Origin: Brevibacillus panacihumi
GTDB taxonomy: Bacteria; Bacillota; Bacilli; Brevibacillales; Brevibacillaceae
Direction: 5' to 3'
DNA length: 64,000 bases
NCBI RefSeq assembly: GCF_003710985.1
Contig: NZ_RHHT01000023.1
Location: 1 to 64,000 of the forward strand
Shown here: positions 33,374 through 42,956 of the stretch, piece after piece
How positions within the stretch are numbered: position 1 is the stretch's first letter
How the letters are laid out: every line of letters begins with the position of its first letter
The notes under the pieces: generated by a model
What the model was told of the DNA's origin: nothing
What the model saw: only the letters and a program-made list of their open reading frames with translations
Database searches by the model: none
Program-made: the position numbers and the translations under genes

Positions 33374-34048
33374 TTGGGGAAAGTGTTCATATTCTCAATC
33401 TTGTGGTGGCTGACGGGAAATCCTTTTGTCGCCATGCTCATTATTCTGCTGGTGTTATACGTATTGGATCTTCGATTTGTCCGATTGCTTCCTGATGTCA
33501 CCAAACCTTATCGCAGATGGAGACGACTAAGCAATCTGAAGAACCAGCTTCGACTGAACCCGCATGACACGAATAGCAAGCTGGAGATCGCGCGTTTGCA
33601 TATGGAGAAACACCAGTATAAGGAGGCTCTCCCATATCTGGAGGAAATCTCAACCGTGATGCAGGATGCACCGGAATATTTGTGCGACAAGGGAATATGC
33701 CTGTTAAAAGTGGGCCAGATGGATGAGGGCTTGCAATTGATCGACCAGGCGCTGAAAGCCAATCCGCGGGTCAAATATGGGGAACCCTACCTCGTCATGG
33801 GGGAGGCTTATGCCAAACAGAACCAACAGGAAAAGGCGCTTGCCTGTCTGGAAGAGCTTGCGCGGATGAACATGTCTTCATGCGAGGTGTACTACAAGCT
33901 GGGAGGGCTGTACCTTGCGCTGCAGCAAAAGGAGAAAGCCAAGGCGTCTTACCGGGAAGCGGTAGAAGTATATCGCGGCTTGCCTTCTTATAAACGCCGT
34001 ACAGAAAGACGCTGGGCCTTGCTGGCGTGGTTGAAATCTTTCAAATAA
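33374..34048 (+). CDS. TPR protein with N-terminal membrane helix
   Basis: A 224-residue protein. It has an N-terminal hydrophobic stretch (VFIFSILWWLTGNPFVAMLIILLVLYVLDL), followed by three or four tetratricopeptide units (NSKLEIARLHMEKHQYKEALPYLEEIS, PEYLCDKGICLLKVGQMDEGLQLIDQAL, GEAYAKQNQQEKALACLEEL, YYKLGGLYLALQQKEKAKASYREAV). It is a membrane-anchored scaffold; partner unknown. TTG 33374 with GAGGGAA upstream. A strong AAGGAGGT at 33334-33341 precedes an ATG-TAG pair at 33343, which may waste ribosomes just before the gene. Confidence 0.85.
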   Translation: MGKVFIFSILWWLTGNPFVAMLIILLVLYVLDLRFVRLLPDVTKPYRRWRRLSNLKNQLRLNPHDTNSKLEIARLHMEKHQYKEALPYLEEISTVMQDAPEYLCDKGICLLKVGQMDEGLQLIDQALKANPRVKYGEPYLVMGEAYAKQNQQEKALACLEELARMNMSSCEVYYKLGGLYLALQQKEKAKASYREAVEVYRGLPSYKRRTERRWALLAWLKSFK

Positions 34049-34127
34049 AAAGACGAGGGGAAACCGCAAGCTGGTTATGGCATACGGGTTGTTCAGCATA
34101 CTTAAAAGAGAAATGAGCTGTTAGCCA

Positions 34128-35372
34128 ATGAACATAGGGAATGATGATCGGAAGGGGAATTGGTTAAAGAATATTATTCTTTTTTTAAGCAGCCAGACGA
34201 TATCTCTTTTTGGATCGTCCCTGGTTCAATATGCCATCATGTGGCACATAACGCTGACGACGGAATCTGGCGTGATGATGACCTTGTATATCATTTGCGG
34301 TTTCATTCCGACTTTTCTTTTATCTCCGGTTGCCGGGGTTTGGGCGGATCGTTACAACCGAAAAATGCTGATTGTTTTAGCTGACGGCCTCATAGCAATA
34401 GCTACGTTGATTCTTGCCATTCTCTTCTTCATGGGATTTGATGCGATTTGGCTGCTTTTTGTAATGGCAGCGATTCGTGCCTTTGGGACAGGGATACAGA
34501 CGCCTGCTGTCGGTGCGATTTTGCCGCAAATTGTTCCAAAGGATAAGCTGACGAAGGTGAACGGAGCCAATGGGAGCATTCAAGCTGTTATCATGTTCGT
34601 ATCTCCAATGGCCAGTGCAGCTCTATTGGCGTTGACCTCGATTGAAATCATCTTTTTCATTGATGTCATTACTGCAGCAATGGCGATTGTCACGCTGCTT
34701 GCCTTTTTAAAAATTCCTGTACATGAGAAGGCAGCGGAGAAACAAACAACGAGTTATGTAAGCGACTTTAAAGAAGGTTTACAATATGTCTATAACCATG
34801 GTTTTCTGAAGAAGTTCTTCCTGTTCTTTGCAGTCTTCTTTGTATTGATGGCACCTGCCGCATTTTTGACGCCACTTCAGGTTACAAGAAGCTTTGGTGA
34901 TGACTTGTGGAGACTAACTGCTATCGAAATTGCCTTTTCAATTGGCATGATGGCAGGTGGGGGACTGATTGCGGCCTGGGGAGGCTTTCAAAACAAAGTG
35001 AAAACGATGACTTTCGCAAGTCTGATCATGGGGGCCTGTACCATTGCGCTCGGTATCGTTCCGGTCTTTTGGATCTATTTGGTCTTCATGGCTTTATTCG
35101 GAGTTGCCATGCCTATTTTTAATACACCGACTACAGTCATCTTGCAGGAAAAAATAGAAGGAGATTTTTTAGGGAGAGTTTTTGGAGTAATGGGGATGAT
35201 TTCAACCTCCATGATGCCAATGGGAATGCTTATATTCGGCCCAATCGCAGATATCATCAAAATCGAATGGCTGCTCGTAGGAACTGGAGTTTTCATCATC
35301 ATACTGGCCATCCTCTTGGGCCGAAATAAAGTACTGATCGAAGCGGGAAAACCGGTATTGAGAGAATCGTAG
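34128..35372 (+). CDS. MFS efflux transporter (MefA/DHA3-type)
   Basis: A 414-residue, 12-helix transporter. Marks: QYAIMWHITLTTESGVMM, PVAGVWADRYNRKMLIVLADG, FGTGIQTPAVGAILPQIVPKD, NGANGSIQAVIMFVSPM and AWGGFQNKVKTM between the halves. This is the DHA3 group, which includes MefA macrolide efflux, so drug export is plausible but unproven. No close Shine-Dalgarno: AAAGAGAAATGAGC only. A terminator follows at 35390-35442. Confidence 0.87.
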   Translation: MNIGNDDRKGNWLKNIILFLSSQTISLFGSSLVQYAIMWHITLTTESGVMMTLYIICGFIPTFLLSPVAGVWADRYNRKMLIVLADGLIAIATLILAILFFMGFDAIWLLFVMAAIRAFGTGIQTPAVGAILPQIVPKDKLTKVNGANGSIQAVIMFVSPMASAALLALTSIEIIFFIDVITAAMAIVTLLAFLKIPVHEKAAEKQTTSYVSDFKEGLQYVYNHGFLKKFFLFFAVFFVLMAPAAFLTPLQVTRSFGDDLWRLTAIEIAFSIGMMAGGGLIAAWGGFQNKVKTMTFASLIMGACTIALGIVPVFWIYLVFMALFGVAMPIFNTPTTVILQEKIEGDFLGRVFGVMGMISTSMMPMGMLIFGPIADIIKIEWLLVGTGVFIIILAILLGRNKVLIEAGKPVLRES

Positions 35373-35389
35373 CGTATGAGCGTAATAGT

Positions 35390-35442
35390 AAGGACAGAGG
35401 AAGGGTAGGGCATGATGCATCTATCCATCCCCTGTCCTTTTC
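35390..35442 (+). terminator. Terminator after the MFS gene
   Basis: AAGGACAG pairs with CTGTCCTT, continued by GGGTAG/CTATCC, followed by TTTTC. Confidence 0.75.
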
Positions 35443-35562
35443 ATAGTTGTTGAAATGGTGGAAAATGATTGCAGATATCCAATACGTTCAGTATGCTTGA
35501 TTTTAATGGACGCGTCATGAAAAAACTCAAGCTGAGTCAAAGGAAAGCTAGGTGCAACATAT

Positions 35563-38013
35563 ATGGATCATACCTTGCATGGAACGTATGATTATTTTTT
35601 GGTGATCCTGTCCTATCTCATCGCGGTAGCCGCTTCGTATTCTGCACTCGACCTGGCTGGCAGGGTGAACAGCAGTAAAGGGAAGAATAGGCTGCTTTGG
35701 CTGGTTTTTGGAGCAATGTCGATGGGGTTGGGGATCTGGTCGATGCATTTCGTCGGAATGCTGGCACTCACCCTACCGGTCAAGGTTGTATACGATACCG
35801 GGCTAGTCATTTTGTCTGTTGTTTTTGCCATACTTGTGTCAGCCATTGCTTTGCTTACGGTAACCAGAAACAAACTGGAGGTAAAACAGATTTTCATCGC
35901 CGGGTTACTTATGGCTGCGGGAATATCCGGAATGCACTACACCGGTATGGAAGCCATGAATGTCGAGATTACCTACGATCCTTACTACGTGATTCTCTCC
36001 GTCGTCATTGCGGGCACAGCTTCCTTTGCGGCACTGTGGCTTCTGTTTTATGTAAATCGGGATCAATCGAGATTCGTACATCTGTATAAATTGGGAAGCT
36101 CCCTGATCATGGGAGCGGCTATTGCGGGCATGCATTACACGGGGATGGTCGCTGCACATTTCCATACCAGTCCTCACATGATGGACAACCAAGAGATGCA
36201 GATGGGGACCGACACGCTGGCTTATATTATTGTCATCGCCACGTTTCTGTTGCTGGGCTTGACGCTGTTTGGGGTATTTATCAATAAACGGCTTTCTCAA
36301 AAAGATTCGAGAATTCAAGAGAATGAAAGCTGGTACCACTCGTTATATGAGAATAACGAGTATGGCATTATCTCGATCAATACCTCTGGGATCATTCTAA
36401 ACATGAATCCAGCGATCCTTACTATCGGAGGATTGCGGGCAGAGGACTATCTGCAGCAGCACATTTCCAAAATTGGAACGATTCTTGCCGAGGATGCAAG
36501 AGAGAATGCGGCAGAGTGGTACAATCAATCCTTTGGACAGATGGCCAAAAACTTCGAGACGACTCTTATCCGCCCGAACGGGCAAAGAGTAGAGTTAAGT
36601 GTGATCAATGTGCCTGTTACGATCCAGGGCGAGGTCGTTGGGAATCATCTTTTTATTAAGGATATTACAGAGGAAAACCGAGTAAAGACCATAATCAAGC
36701 ACCAAGCTGATCACGACGAGCTCACAGGGCTGCCCAATCGCAGAAAGTTTTATGAGTTGTTGAATCGCACTATTCATGCAAACGTAGGCGAAACAACCAC
36801 TTTTGCCGTCATGGTTTTGGATATAGACCGGTTCAAAATGATCAATGATTCACTGGGACACACCTATGGAGACTTGTTCTTGCAAGGGGTAAGCAGCCGG
36901 ATCGTCAAGTGTGCGGAGGCTTCTCAAGCGATGGTAGCCCGAATGGGTGGAGACGAATTTACGGTGTTTTGCAAAACAGGAGCCGACGGGGTTGAGGCCG
37001 CGGAGTTGGCGGAGCAGATCATGGAAGCACTCAAGCAGCCGTTTCGTTTAAAGGACAATGATTTCTACATCTCTGCCAGTATTGGTACGGCATTGTTCCC
37101 GATTCATGGCAAGGATGCTGTAGATTTGCTGAAAAAGGCCGATACCGCGATGTATCAGGTGAAGCGTCAGGGAAAAAACGGCCACCAATTTTACTCGCCC
37201 GACCTGGATCTTCAGTTATTGGACAATATTGAACTGGAAAGTGATCTGCGAAAAGCGCTTGAGCGCAATGAGCTGGAGCTGCATTACCAGCCGCAATTTC
37301 ATGCTGAAAGCAACCAGATGATCGGTGTGGAGGCCTTGGTCAGATGGAAGCATCCGAAGAAAGGCTTGATGTCTCCCGGACTGTTTATTCCCATAGCAGA
37401 GGAGACAGGGATGATTTTTGAGATCGGGACATGGGTTTTGAAGGAAGCATGCCGTCAAATGAAGCAATGGCATGACGAGGGAGGTCCTTTGATTCCGATA
37501 TCGGTCAACCTGTCATCACAGCAATTCCATCAGCCAAATCTGGTGATGTATATCAAAAACATCCTGGAGGAGACGAAGCTGGCACCCAAGTACCTGGAGC
37601 TGGAAATCACCGAGAGCATGATGATGGACCCTGCTGTATCCATCGCGATTCTGCAGGAATTGAATAAGATCGGGATTCGCATCAGCTTGGATGACTTCGG
37701 GACAGGCTATAGCTCATTGAGTTATCTGAAGAAATTCCCGATACACAAATTGAAAATAGACCGTTCCTTCATCATAGACATAACGCAAAACAGCAGTGAC
37801 AAAGCGATTGTGGCCGCGATCATCTCGATGGCCCAGCATCTGAAATTGGACGTCATTGCAGAGGGAATCGAAACGAAGGATCAACTGGATGTCCTCACCG
37901 AAAATGACTGCCAGGAAATCCAGGGATATTATTTCAGCAGACCATTATCTGCGGAGGAAGTAGAGCAGGAATTTTTTATTCCTGGCCGAATCGCAGGCGA
38001 AATCGGGGGATAA
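35563..38013 (+). CDS. MHYT-PAS-GGDEF-EAL cyclic-di-GMP signalling protein
   Basis: An 816-residue membrane signalling enzyme. Helices 1-8 (about 1-250) carry the MHYT sensor: WSMHFVGMLAL, GISGMHYTGMEAM and AIAGMHYTGMVAAHFH, the histidine-methionine motifs proposed to bind copper or gas. A PAS domain (about 265-380) follows, then GGDEF with intact GGDEF at 462-466, and EAL with E590-A-L, DDFGTGYSSL and KIDRSFI all in place. The RxxD inhibition site before GGDEF is not evident (MVARM), so feedback control may be absent. It can both make and hydrolyse c-di-GMP. No good ribosome site upstream (AAAGGAAAGCTAGG is 20 bases away). The next LysR gene starts 3 bases after the stop. Confidence 0.92.
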   Translation: MDHTLHGTYDYFLVILSYLIAVAASYSALDLAGRVNSSKGKNRLLWLVFGAMSMGLGIWSMHFVGMLALTLPVKVVYDTGLVILSVVFAILVSAIALLTVTRNKLEVKQIFIAGLLMAAGISGMHYTGMEAMNVEITYDPYYVILSVVIAGTASFAALWLLFYVNRDQSRFVHLYKLGSSLIMGAAIAGMHYTGMVAAHFHTSPHMMDNQEMQMGTDTLAYIIVIATFLLLGLTLFGVFINKRLSQKDSRIQENESWYHSLYENNEYGIISINTSGIILNMNPAILTIGGLRAEDYLQQHISKIGTILAEDARENAAEWYNQSFGQMAKNFETTLIRPNGQRVELSVINVPVTIQGEVVGNHLFIKDITEENRVKTIIKHQADHDELTGLPNRRKFYELLNRTIHANVGETTTFAVMVLDIDRFKMINDSLGHTYGDLFLQGVSSRIVKCAEASQAMVARMGGDEFTVFCKTGADGVEAAELAEQIMEALKQPFRLKDNDFYISASIGTALFPIHGKDAVDLLKKADTAMYQVKRQGKNGHQFYSPDLDLQLLDNIELESDLRKALERNELELHYQPQFHAESNQMIGVEALVRWKHPKKGLMSPGLFIPIAEETGMIFEIGTWVLKEACRQMKQWHDEGGPLIPISVNLSSQQFHQPNLVMYIKNILEETKLAPKYLELEITESMMMDPAVSIAILQELNKIGIRISLDDFGTGYSSLSYLKKFPIHKLKIDRSFIIDITQNSSDKAIVAAIISMAQHLKLDVIAEGIETKDQLDVLTENDCQEIQGYYFSRPLSAEEVEQEFFIPGRIAGEIGG

Positions 38014-38015
38014 GC

Positions 38016-38888
38016 ATGAATGAGAAGGACTATCTTCTGCTGAAATATATAGCGGAAGCGCAGAACCTGACCAAAGCTGCTGAGCTTCTCTATATCACAC
38101 CCCCGGCTTTAACCTATCGGCTGCAGCAGTTGGAGAAGGAATTCGGAGTACCAATACTCACCCGAAGCGGGAAGAAAATCGAATTTACTCCAGAGGGAAA
38201 GTACTTGTATCAATATGCCCAAAAGGCAAGTACGGAGCTGCGCAAGGCGAAGGACTACATGCTGAATATGGCAAACGAAGCCCAAGGCACCTTGAGGCTC
38301 GGGGTATCAAGGGTCATAGCCCATTACAAGCTTCCCCCCATCCTGAAAGAATTCGTCAATCTGTATCCCAGGGTCGAAATCAATGTCAAGACGGGGATCA
38401 GTGACGAAATATACGAGTGGATACGCAATGAAGAGATACACGTCGGGATCGTCCGGGGCAAATATACGTGGTCAGAACAAAAGCATTTGCTAAAGGAAGA
38501 AAACATCTTCATCATTTCAAAAAACAAAATCAATCTGGACGATTTGCCCAATATTCCGCGAATCAACTATAAAAACAGCTCGGATTTCAGCGAGGAGATC
38601 AACAACTGGTGGTATGAGAGGTTTACCGCTCCCCCTCTCATTACCATGCAGGTCGATACGTTTGAAATATGCAAGGAAATGGTAATGAATGACCTGGGTT
38701 ATGCGATCATCCCGCAGATTTTCCTATACCCTGACGATCCCTTGCATGCATTTGAGCTTGTGACAAAAAGCGGTGAGCCTGTAACGCTGAAGACGTGGAT
38801 GCTTTATCGGGAATCGGCTACCCAGCTGGCGATCGTGAACAAATTTGTGGCTCATTTGCTGGCGCTTGATTTTATGAATGATACGTGA
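38016..38888 (+). CDS. LysR-family transcriptional regulator
   Basis: A 290-residue LTTR, wHTH MNEKDYLLLKYIAEAQNLTK, AAELLYITPPALTYRLQQLE, EFGVPILTRSGKKIEFT, followed by the substrate domain (LRLGVSRVIAHYKLPPIL). It begins 2 bases after the MHYT-EAL stop, so the two are an operon, with GGGGGAT as binding site. A terminator separates it from the catabolic operon beginning at 39132, but it points the same way and is the best candidate regulator of that operon. Confidence 0.9.
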   Translation: MNEKDYLLLKYIAEAQNLTKAAELLYITPPALTYRLQQLEKEFGVPILTRSGKKIEFTPEGKYLYQYAQKASTELRKAKDYMLNMANEAQGTLRLGVSRVIAHYKLPPILKEFVNLYPRVEINVKTGISDEIYEWIRNEEIHVGIVRGKYTWSEQKHLLKEENIFIISKNKINLDDLPNIPRINYKNSSDFSEEINNWWYERFTAPPLITMQVDTFEICKEMVMNDLGYAIIPQIFLYPDDPLHAFELVTKSGEPVTLKTWMLYRESATQLAIVNKFVAHLLALDFMNDT

Positions 38889-38896
38889 CTCTTTTG

Positions 38897-38933
38897 AAAG
38901 ATGCAGTGCAACATTGTGCTGCATCTTTTTTGT
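38897..38933 (+). terminator. Terminator after the lysR gene
   Basis: AAAGATGCAG (38897-38906) pairs with CTGCATCTTT (38919-38928), followed by TTTTG. Confidence 0.85.
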
Positions 38934-38997
38934 TTGGATAAGGGAAGAATCTATCTTCAAATTTTTTGAAGGAACAGACAAAAATTATGAAATTTAC

Positions 38998-39026
38998 TTG
39001 AAGAGTGACCGCGTGATACGTTAATT
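38998..39026 (+). promoter_or_regulatory. Possible promoter of the amine-catabolism operon
   Basis: TTGAAG, a 17-base spacer and TTAATT, about 105 bases before the first gene of the operon. The -10 match is moderate, consistent with an activator-dependent promoter; the call is weak. Confidence 0.35.
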
Positions 39027-39131
39027 GTACGAAATATTTGAACAATACAGACTCGGTCTGGAAAGGAGTCGAGGGAAAAAACGCACGTTCCTGCAGAAAA
39101 TATAGAAATAAAAGAGTAAGGAGAAAATCGG

Positions 39132-40241
39132 ATGTCGCAGCAAAACACAAAACGATCGACACAATCATTTCCTTTCTATCGATTTAGCGGGACCTATCGC
39201 CAAATCGGTCAACAGTTTGGAGAAGCTTGCTCGGAGCTGATACTAAAGCATCGTGACTATGCGCTGGATCGCCTGAATAGCCGATATCACATGACGACTG
39301 CCAAATTGGAAAGCGCTGTCATGAAGTACCGTCCCTACGTCCAGAAGTATGCAGAGTTCTTTGACGAAGAGGTGCAGGGAGTGGCAGAAGGCGCCGGCAT
39401 TTCAATCGCGGAAGCCTATCTGCTGCAGGTCAGGGCAGAGATCAATCATGATGCCAAAGCCAACAATGAGTGCACGACCTTTGCCGTATTGGCGGAGGCG
39501 ACGTCCAATGGGATTCCTTTGATTGGACAGAACTGCGATTTGCCGGCCTTTTATTCCGAGCTGGGGGTGGTGGTAGAGTGTGTTCCTGACAGTGGACCAG
39601 CTACGCTTATGCTAACCCCTGCGGGACAGATCTCTTATGTCGGGATCAATCAAAGGGGCCTCGGAGCTTTTGCCAACTTTCTAACCTGTGACGGCTGGAG
39701 AGCAGGCCTTCCTCGCTATATGTTGTCCCGGCTGGCGCTTTCCAAAGACACAGTCGGAGAGGCAATCGAGCTGATCCGCCAAGTAGAGCGTGCATCTTCC
39801 CGCAACCTGATCCTGTTGGACAAATACGGGGGAGCAGTAGACTTCGAGAATACGCCAACTCGGGATGCCCTGATTTTCCCCGAAAACGGTCTATTGGCTC
39901 ACTCCAATCATTACACCGCAGAGAGTTTGCTGGCTGAGGAAAGGTTGCGCGGCGTAGAGCTGGAGAATTCGCGGATCAGACTGGAGCGGATGCTGAGCTT
40001 GTTGAAGGAGCATCACGGCAGGTTGAATACCACGGTCATGCAGGACATTTTGCGGGATCGGGCAACTTTTCCCCACTGCTTGTGTCAGGTTGAGGGTGAT
40101 GAGAGAGTACAGTCTCCTGGAGACAAGGGGGCAGACATCATCACGTTTGCTTCGGTCATCGCGGAACCCGGGGAAGGGAATCTGTGGGTCGCACTGGGTC
40201 CTCCCAATCAATACGAATACAAACGCTATTCCTTTTCCTAG
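39132..40241 (+). CDS. C45-family acyltransferase/amidohydrolase (penicillin acyltransferase-like, Ntn hydrolase)
   Basis: A 369-residue protein of the C45 family (acyl-CoA:6-APA acyltransferase and relatives). Marks: RFSGTYRQIGQQFGEACSE at the start, DEEVQGVAEGAGISIAEAYL, the autocleavage site NNECTTFAVLAE with C114 as the new N-terminal nucleophile, PLIGQNCDLPAFY, TPAGQISYVGINQRGLGAFAN and the back HSNHYTAESLL. Members split or form amides, and insect relatives release amines from N-beta-alanyl conjugates. As first gene of an operon with a peptide-type importer, an aldehyde dehydrogenase and PatA, it may hydrolyse N-acylated amines to free the amine. AAGGAG sits 8 bases before ATG 39132. 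Confidence 0.85.
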   Translation: MSQQNTKRSTQSFPFYRFSGTYRQIGQQFGEACSELILKHRDYALDRLNSRYHMTTAKLESAVMKYRPYVQKYAEFFDEEVQGVAEGAGISIAEAYLLQVRAEINHDAKANNECTTFAVLAEATSNGIPLIGQNCDLPAFYSELGVVVECVPDSGPATLMLTPAGQISYVGINQRGLGAFANFLTCDGWRAGLPRYMLSRLALSKDTVGEAIELIRQVERASSRNLILLDKYGGAVDFENTPTRDALIFPENGLLAHSNHYTAESLLAEERLRGVELENSRIRLERMLSLLKEHHGRLNTTVMQDILRDRATFPHCLCQVEGDERVQSPGDKGADIITFASVIAEPGEGNLWVALGPPNQYEYKRYSFS

Positions 40242-40285
40242 GCATAGCAGAATCTAAAAAAGCAATGATAAAGGGGGTAGAAAAA

Positions 40286-41911
40286 ATGAAGGCATCTCGT
40301 ATTGTCAGAACATTGGCCATTTGGATGGTGGCGGCATCATTGGCTGGATGCGGGGCACAGACGGCACAGACAGGACAAAATGAAGGGGCTCAACCGCCTG
40401 GTCAGGGGCAAGCCCAACCAGAACCCGCTAAGGAACCGCAAGCAGCGACAGGGGGAGAATTAAAGATCGCCTACCAGGCACAACCACCGACTCTCGACCC
40501 GCATGTGACCACCTCGCAGGCTTCGGCCACCATCGGCCGCAACGTATTTGAGACGCTGGTGACCGCTGATTCCAAGTACCACGTCCAGCCCATGCTGGCA
40601 GAGTCATGGGAGCAGAGTGAGGATGGCACAACGATTACCTTCCGGCTGCGCCAGGGAATCCGCTTTCATAACGGCAAAGAAATGACCGCTGACGATGTGG
40701 CGGCATCTATGAATCGGTGGATCCAGATATCCAGTGCCGGAAAGGATCACTTCACTGGGGCTGTCTTTGAAGCCAAGGATGCCCAGACTGCCGTTCTTAC
40801 CCTGAAACAGCCTACCGCCACAGCGATGGCAATTCTCGCCTACGGCGGTGGGAATTACCCGGCGATCATGCCCAAAGAACTGATCGATCAGGCAGATCCC
40901 AAAGGCGTCAAGGAATATGTCGGGACCGGACCATTCCAATTCAAGGAGTGGAAGCAAGATCAGCAAATTCACCTGACCAAATATGCGGATTACCAGGCTA
41001 GAAGTGAAGCGGCGGATGGCTTGGCTGGAAAGAGAGAGGCACGCGTTGACGATATCTACTTTATTTTTACTCCTGATTCGTCGACACAGGTTGCAGGACT
41101 TCTCTCCGGGGAATTCGACATCGCGGCGGATGTCTCCTATGACAGTGTCCAGCAGCTGGAAAGCAATCCCGAGATCAAGGTGGATGTCGCTCCTACCGGT
41201 ATGCTGAATCTGTACTTTAACAAGAAAAAAGGATTGTTCGCCAATGAGAAGGCGCGTCAGGCGATTGCAGCCGGGATCGACGCCGAATCCATCCTGATCG
41301 CTGCCTACACGCAAGAAAAATATTACGAGCTTAACCACAATATGATGATGTATTACCAGATCGGCCAATGGTCCAGTGAAAACGGACGCGAATCCTATAA
41401 TCAGAATAATCCGGAAAAAGCCAAGCAGCTGCTTGGTGAAGCGGGCTACAATGGCGAAGAAATCGTCATCATGACAAGCCGTGACTATGAAGATATGTAC
41501 AACGGGGCAGTCGCCTTTCAACAACAATTGAAGAACCTGGGGGTCAAATCCAAGCTGGAGGTGTATGACTGGCCTACTTTCACTGAGCTGCGAAACGATG
41601 AAAACAAATTCGATATCCTTGTCATCACCAATACGCCCAAGCCGGAGCCCAGCTCCCTCGCGTTTATGAGAAAGGATTTTCCAGGGTGGACCAACAGTCC
41701 CGAGCTCGATGAGCTTCTGGTGAAATTCAGAGGAGCGCCCAATCTGGAAAAAGCGATGTCAGTTTACGATGACATACAAAAGTGGTTCTACGAATACGTT
41801 CCTGTAGTCAAGATTGGCGACGGCAATTCCATCTCTTCCTCGCAAAAATCAGTGGAAGGCATGACATGGCTGGACGGCTTGATTCTGTGGAATGTATCCA
41901 ACGCGAAATAA
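40286..41911 (+). CDS. ABC transporter substrate-binding lipoprotein (Opp/Dpp family)
   Basis: A 541-residue lipoprotein: signal peptide with LAGCG lipobox, a Q/P/A-rich linker, then an SBP_bac_5 domain with the family signature NVFETLVTADSKYHVQPMLAESWEQSEDGTT and FRLRQGIRFHNGKEMTADDVAASMNRW. It binds peptide-sized solutes outside and delivers them to the two permeases downstream. ATG 40286 follows AAAGGGGG. A stem-loop separates it from the permease genes, probably raising its mRNA level relative to them. Confidence 0.93.
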   Translation: MKASRIVRTLAIWMVAASLAGCGAQTAQTGQNEGAQPPGQGQAQPEPAKEPQAATGGELKIAYQAQPPTLDPHVTTSQASATIGRNVFETLVTADSKYHVQPMLAESWEQSEDGTTITFRLRQGIRFHNGKEMTADDVAASMNRWIQISSAGKDHFTGAVFEAKDAQTAVLTLKQPTATAMAILAYGGGNYPAIMPKELIDQADPKGVKEYVGTGPFQFKEWKQDQQIHLTKYADYQARSEAADGLAGKREARVDDIYFIFTPDSSTQVAGLLSGEFDIAADVSYDSVQQLESNPEIKVDVAPTGMLNLYFNKKKGLFANEKARQAIAAGIDAESILIAAYTQEKYYELNHNMMMYYQIGQWSSENGRESYNQNNPEKAKQLLGEAGYNGEEIVIMTSRDYEDMYNGAVAFQQQLKNLGVKSKLEVYDWPTFTELRNDENKFDILVITNTPKPEPSSLAFMRKDFPGWTNSPELDELLVKFRGAPNLEKAMSVYDDIQKWFYEYVPVVKIGDGNSISSSQKSVEGMTWLDGLILWNVSNAK

Positions 41912-41921
41912 AGAACGCTGT

Positions 41922-41960
41922 CTCCACCCATTCTTTCTTCGGGAATGGGTGGAGAATTTT
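41922..41960 (+). terminator. Intra-operon stem-loop between substrate-binding and permease genes
   Basis: CTCCACCCATTC (41922-41933) pairs perfectly with GAATGGGTGGAG (41943-41954), followed by AATTTTCC. The weak T tract suggests partial termination or an mRNA stabiliser, which is usual behind binding-protein genes. Confidence 0.7.
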
Positions 41961-41989
41961 CCTGAAATCGAAGAAAGGAGGGATGACTC

Positions 41990-42940
41990 GTGAATCTTTA
42001 CCTGGTTAAGAGAATCTTAGCCCTGATCCCTGTGCTGTTTGTAGTCTCCGTGGTCATCTTCCTGATCATTCATATCACTCCGGGGGATCCTGCTTCCGTG
42101 ATACTGGGGGAGTCGGCAACTGCGCAGGATGTGGAGGCCCTGCGGCAACAGCTCGGGCTTGATCTCCCGATATATCAGCAGTACATGAACTGGATCACAG
42201 ACGTGCTTCGCGGCGATTTGGGAGAGTCCTATTTTATGAAAGAGTCGGTCTCCGAGGCGATATTCAGCCATCTGCAGCCGACGCTTTCGCTCGCGATTCT
42301 GGCCCAGATCATCGCATTATTGATCGCGATTCCACTGGGCATTACGGCAGCTCTGCGAAGAGGGACGGCTGCCGACCAGACGGTGATGGGCTTCTCCTTG
42401 CTTGGGATGGCCATTCCCAGCTTCCTGCTGGCGCTCTTCTTGATTCTTTTGGTCGGCGTAAAATTGCAATGGCTGCCTGTGGCGGGATACAAGCCCTTGG
42501 AAGCGGGGCTGTGGAATCACCTGAAATATTTAATCCTTCCCGCGGTGTCCCTGGGAGCGATTCAATCCGCCTTAATCACGCGGATGACCCGATCATCGAT
42601 GCTTGAGGTCCTCAACATGAATTATATGAAAGCTGCGCGTTCCAAAGGAGTGAAGGAGCGGCAGCTCATCTACAAGCATGCCCTGCGCAACGCCTTTCTC
42701 CCAATCCTGACGGTCATCGGACAAACTTTTGGCGGCTTGGTCACTGGGGCGGTGGTGACCGAGACGATATTTAACATCCCGGGTATCGGACAGCTCATCA
42801 TCAATTCTGTCGAGAGGCGAGATTATGAGGTGATACAGGGAGTCGTCCTGTTTGTGACCTGTGTGTATGTCTTCATTAATCTGATCGTCGACATCCTGTA
42901 TGGCGTCATTGATCCAAGGGTGAGATTGGAGCGGAAATAG
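41990..42940 (+). CDS. ABC transporter permease (DppB type)
   Basis: A 316-residue permease with six helices, of the DppB/OppB type: RILALIPVLFVVSVVIFLIIHITPGDPA, the EAA loop region MNYMKAARSKGVKERQLIYKHALRNAFLP, and the terminal PGIGQLIINSVERRDYEVIQG. It forms the channel with the next gene product. GTG 41990 has AAGGAGGG 8 bases upstream. Confidence 0.95.
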   Translation: MNLYLVKRILALIPVLFVVSVVIFLIIHITPGDPASVILGESATAQDVEALRQQLGLDLPIYQQYMNWITDVLRGDLGESYFMKESVSEAIFSHLQPTLSLAILAQIIALLIAIPLGITAALRRGTAADQTVMGFSLLGMAIPSFLLALFLILLVGVKLQWLPVAGYKPLEAGLWNHLKYLILPAVSLGAIQSALITRMTRSSMLEVLNMNYMKAARSKGVKERQLIYKHALRNAFLPILTVIGQTFGGLVTGAVVTETIFNIPGIGQLIINSVERRDYEVIQGVVLFVTCVYVFINLIVDILYGVIDPRVRLERK

Positions 42941-42956
42941 AAAGGAGAAATGCAGG

